Made by a program: the position numbers and the translations under genes. From Pseudomonas taiwanensis (GTDB lineage: Bacteria > Pseudomonadota > Gammaproteobacteria > Pseudomonadales > Pseudomonadaceae), in the NCBI RefSeq assembly GCF_013393345.1, contig NZ_QJRF01000074.1, forward strand, positions 62,001-126,000: a DNA stretch of 64,000 nt, written 5' to 3'. Shown one piece after another: positions 63,872 to 64,000 of the stretch (within the stretch, counting starts at the first letter, position 1; each line of letters opens with the position of its first letter). The notes beneath the pieces are model-generated. The model saw only the letters and a list, made by a program, of their open reading frames with translations, had not been told where the DNA came from and did not search any database.

Positions 63872-64000
63872 ATGAAATACCGAGGCAGTTGTCACTGCGG
63901 GAAGATCGCCTTTGAAGTGGAAGGCAACCTGGAGCAGGTCATGGAGTGCAACTGCTCCTTGTGCAGTCGGCGCGGCTATCTGCTCTGGTTTGTCCCGCGC
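63872..64000 (+). CDS. GFA/CENP-V-family protein, 5' end only
   Basis: The first 43 residues of a gene running off the window. MKYRGSCHCGKIAFEVEG and CNCSLCSRRG hold the cysteines that bind zinc in the glutathione-dependent formaldehyde-activating-like (GFA) family. Many members are not true formaldehyde-activating enzymes. Start at ATG 63872 with GGGAG upstream. Confidence 0.88.
   Translation, partial: MKYRGSCHCGKIAFEVEGNLEQVMECNCSLCSRRGYLLWFVPR

Overview
The window is ordinary high-GC chromosomal DNA of a Pseudomonas. The RNase E/fatty-acid/pilZ block, the PilZ protein, the RgsA-type small RNA, the etf genes, the PlaF-like phospholipase, and a complete acyclic terpene utilization (atu) cluster all have close counterparts, in very similar order, in P. 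aeruginosa as I remember that genome. Atu clusters are known from P. aeruginosa, P. citronellolis and relatives, so a species in or near those groups is likely. I cannot name the species. I see no prophage, insertion sequence, CRISPR array, tRNA or rRNA gene.

Layout. 1-4.6 kb: the end of an unrecognised gene, a small conserved-looking protein, an ATP-NAD/AcoX-type kinase, and a tight DCC protein / DoxX-like / ABC exporter trio. 4.6-11.5 kb: rne (minus strand, with a leader of about 495 nt) divergent from rluC, a HAD phosphatase and sppA, then convergent maf/yceF. 11.6-21.8 kb: the long housekeeping run yceD-rpmF-plsX-fabD-fabG-acpP-fabF-pabC-mltG-tmk-holB-pilZ-tatD (fatty-acid and phospholipid synthesis, folate, peptidoglycan, DNA replication, type IV pili). 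21.8-30 kb: an RgsA-like sRNA, a class-V aminotransferase, a TetR regulator, a MoaA-like enzyme, two DUF genes, then etfD divergent from etfBA with a PsrA-type operator between them. 30-38.4 kb: plaF, a periplasmic binding protein, two coupled lipoproteins (one OmpA-like), a MocR regulator, and a vWA lipoprotein / ECF sigma / membrane anti-sigma-like unit followed by a Pro-rich lipoprotein. 38.4-50.9 kb: atuHGFEDCBA on the minus strand and divergent atuR, with two palindromic operators. 51-64 kb: accessory and metabolic genes (binding protein, CPBP protease, DUF2897, PACE efflux with LysR, ZIP, pyrF, MDR, SDR, BenE and LysE transporters, MarR, aminotransferase, GST, Anr-type promoter plus bacteriohemerythrin, and the start of a GFA protein).

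How it works together. The atu genes form one catabolic route: acyl-CoA ligation, dehydrogenation, biotin-dependent carboxylation of geranyl-CoA, and hydration. Electrons from acyl-CoA dehydrogenases such as AtuD would normally leave through the EtfBA/EtfD system encoded about 10 kb away. Many regulatory sites can be read directly: AtuR operators, a PsrA-type box, an Anr box, sigma-70 promoters (two of them implying leaderless or nearly leaderless mRNAs), and a family of self-complementary REP hairpins whose arms covary. Five of the seven junctions inside the atu operon carry such palindromic repeats, which is the most unusual structural feature here. The vWA/ECF-sigma unit is the best candidate for an under-described signalling system. 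Nothing in the window is clearly a wholly new system.
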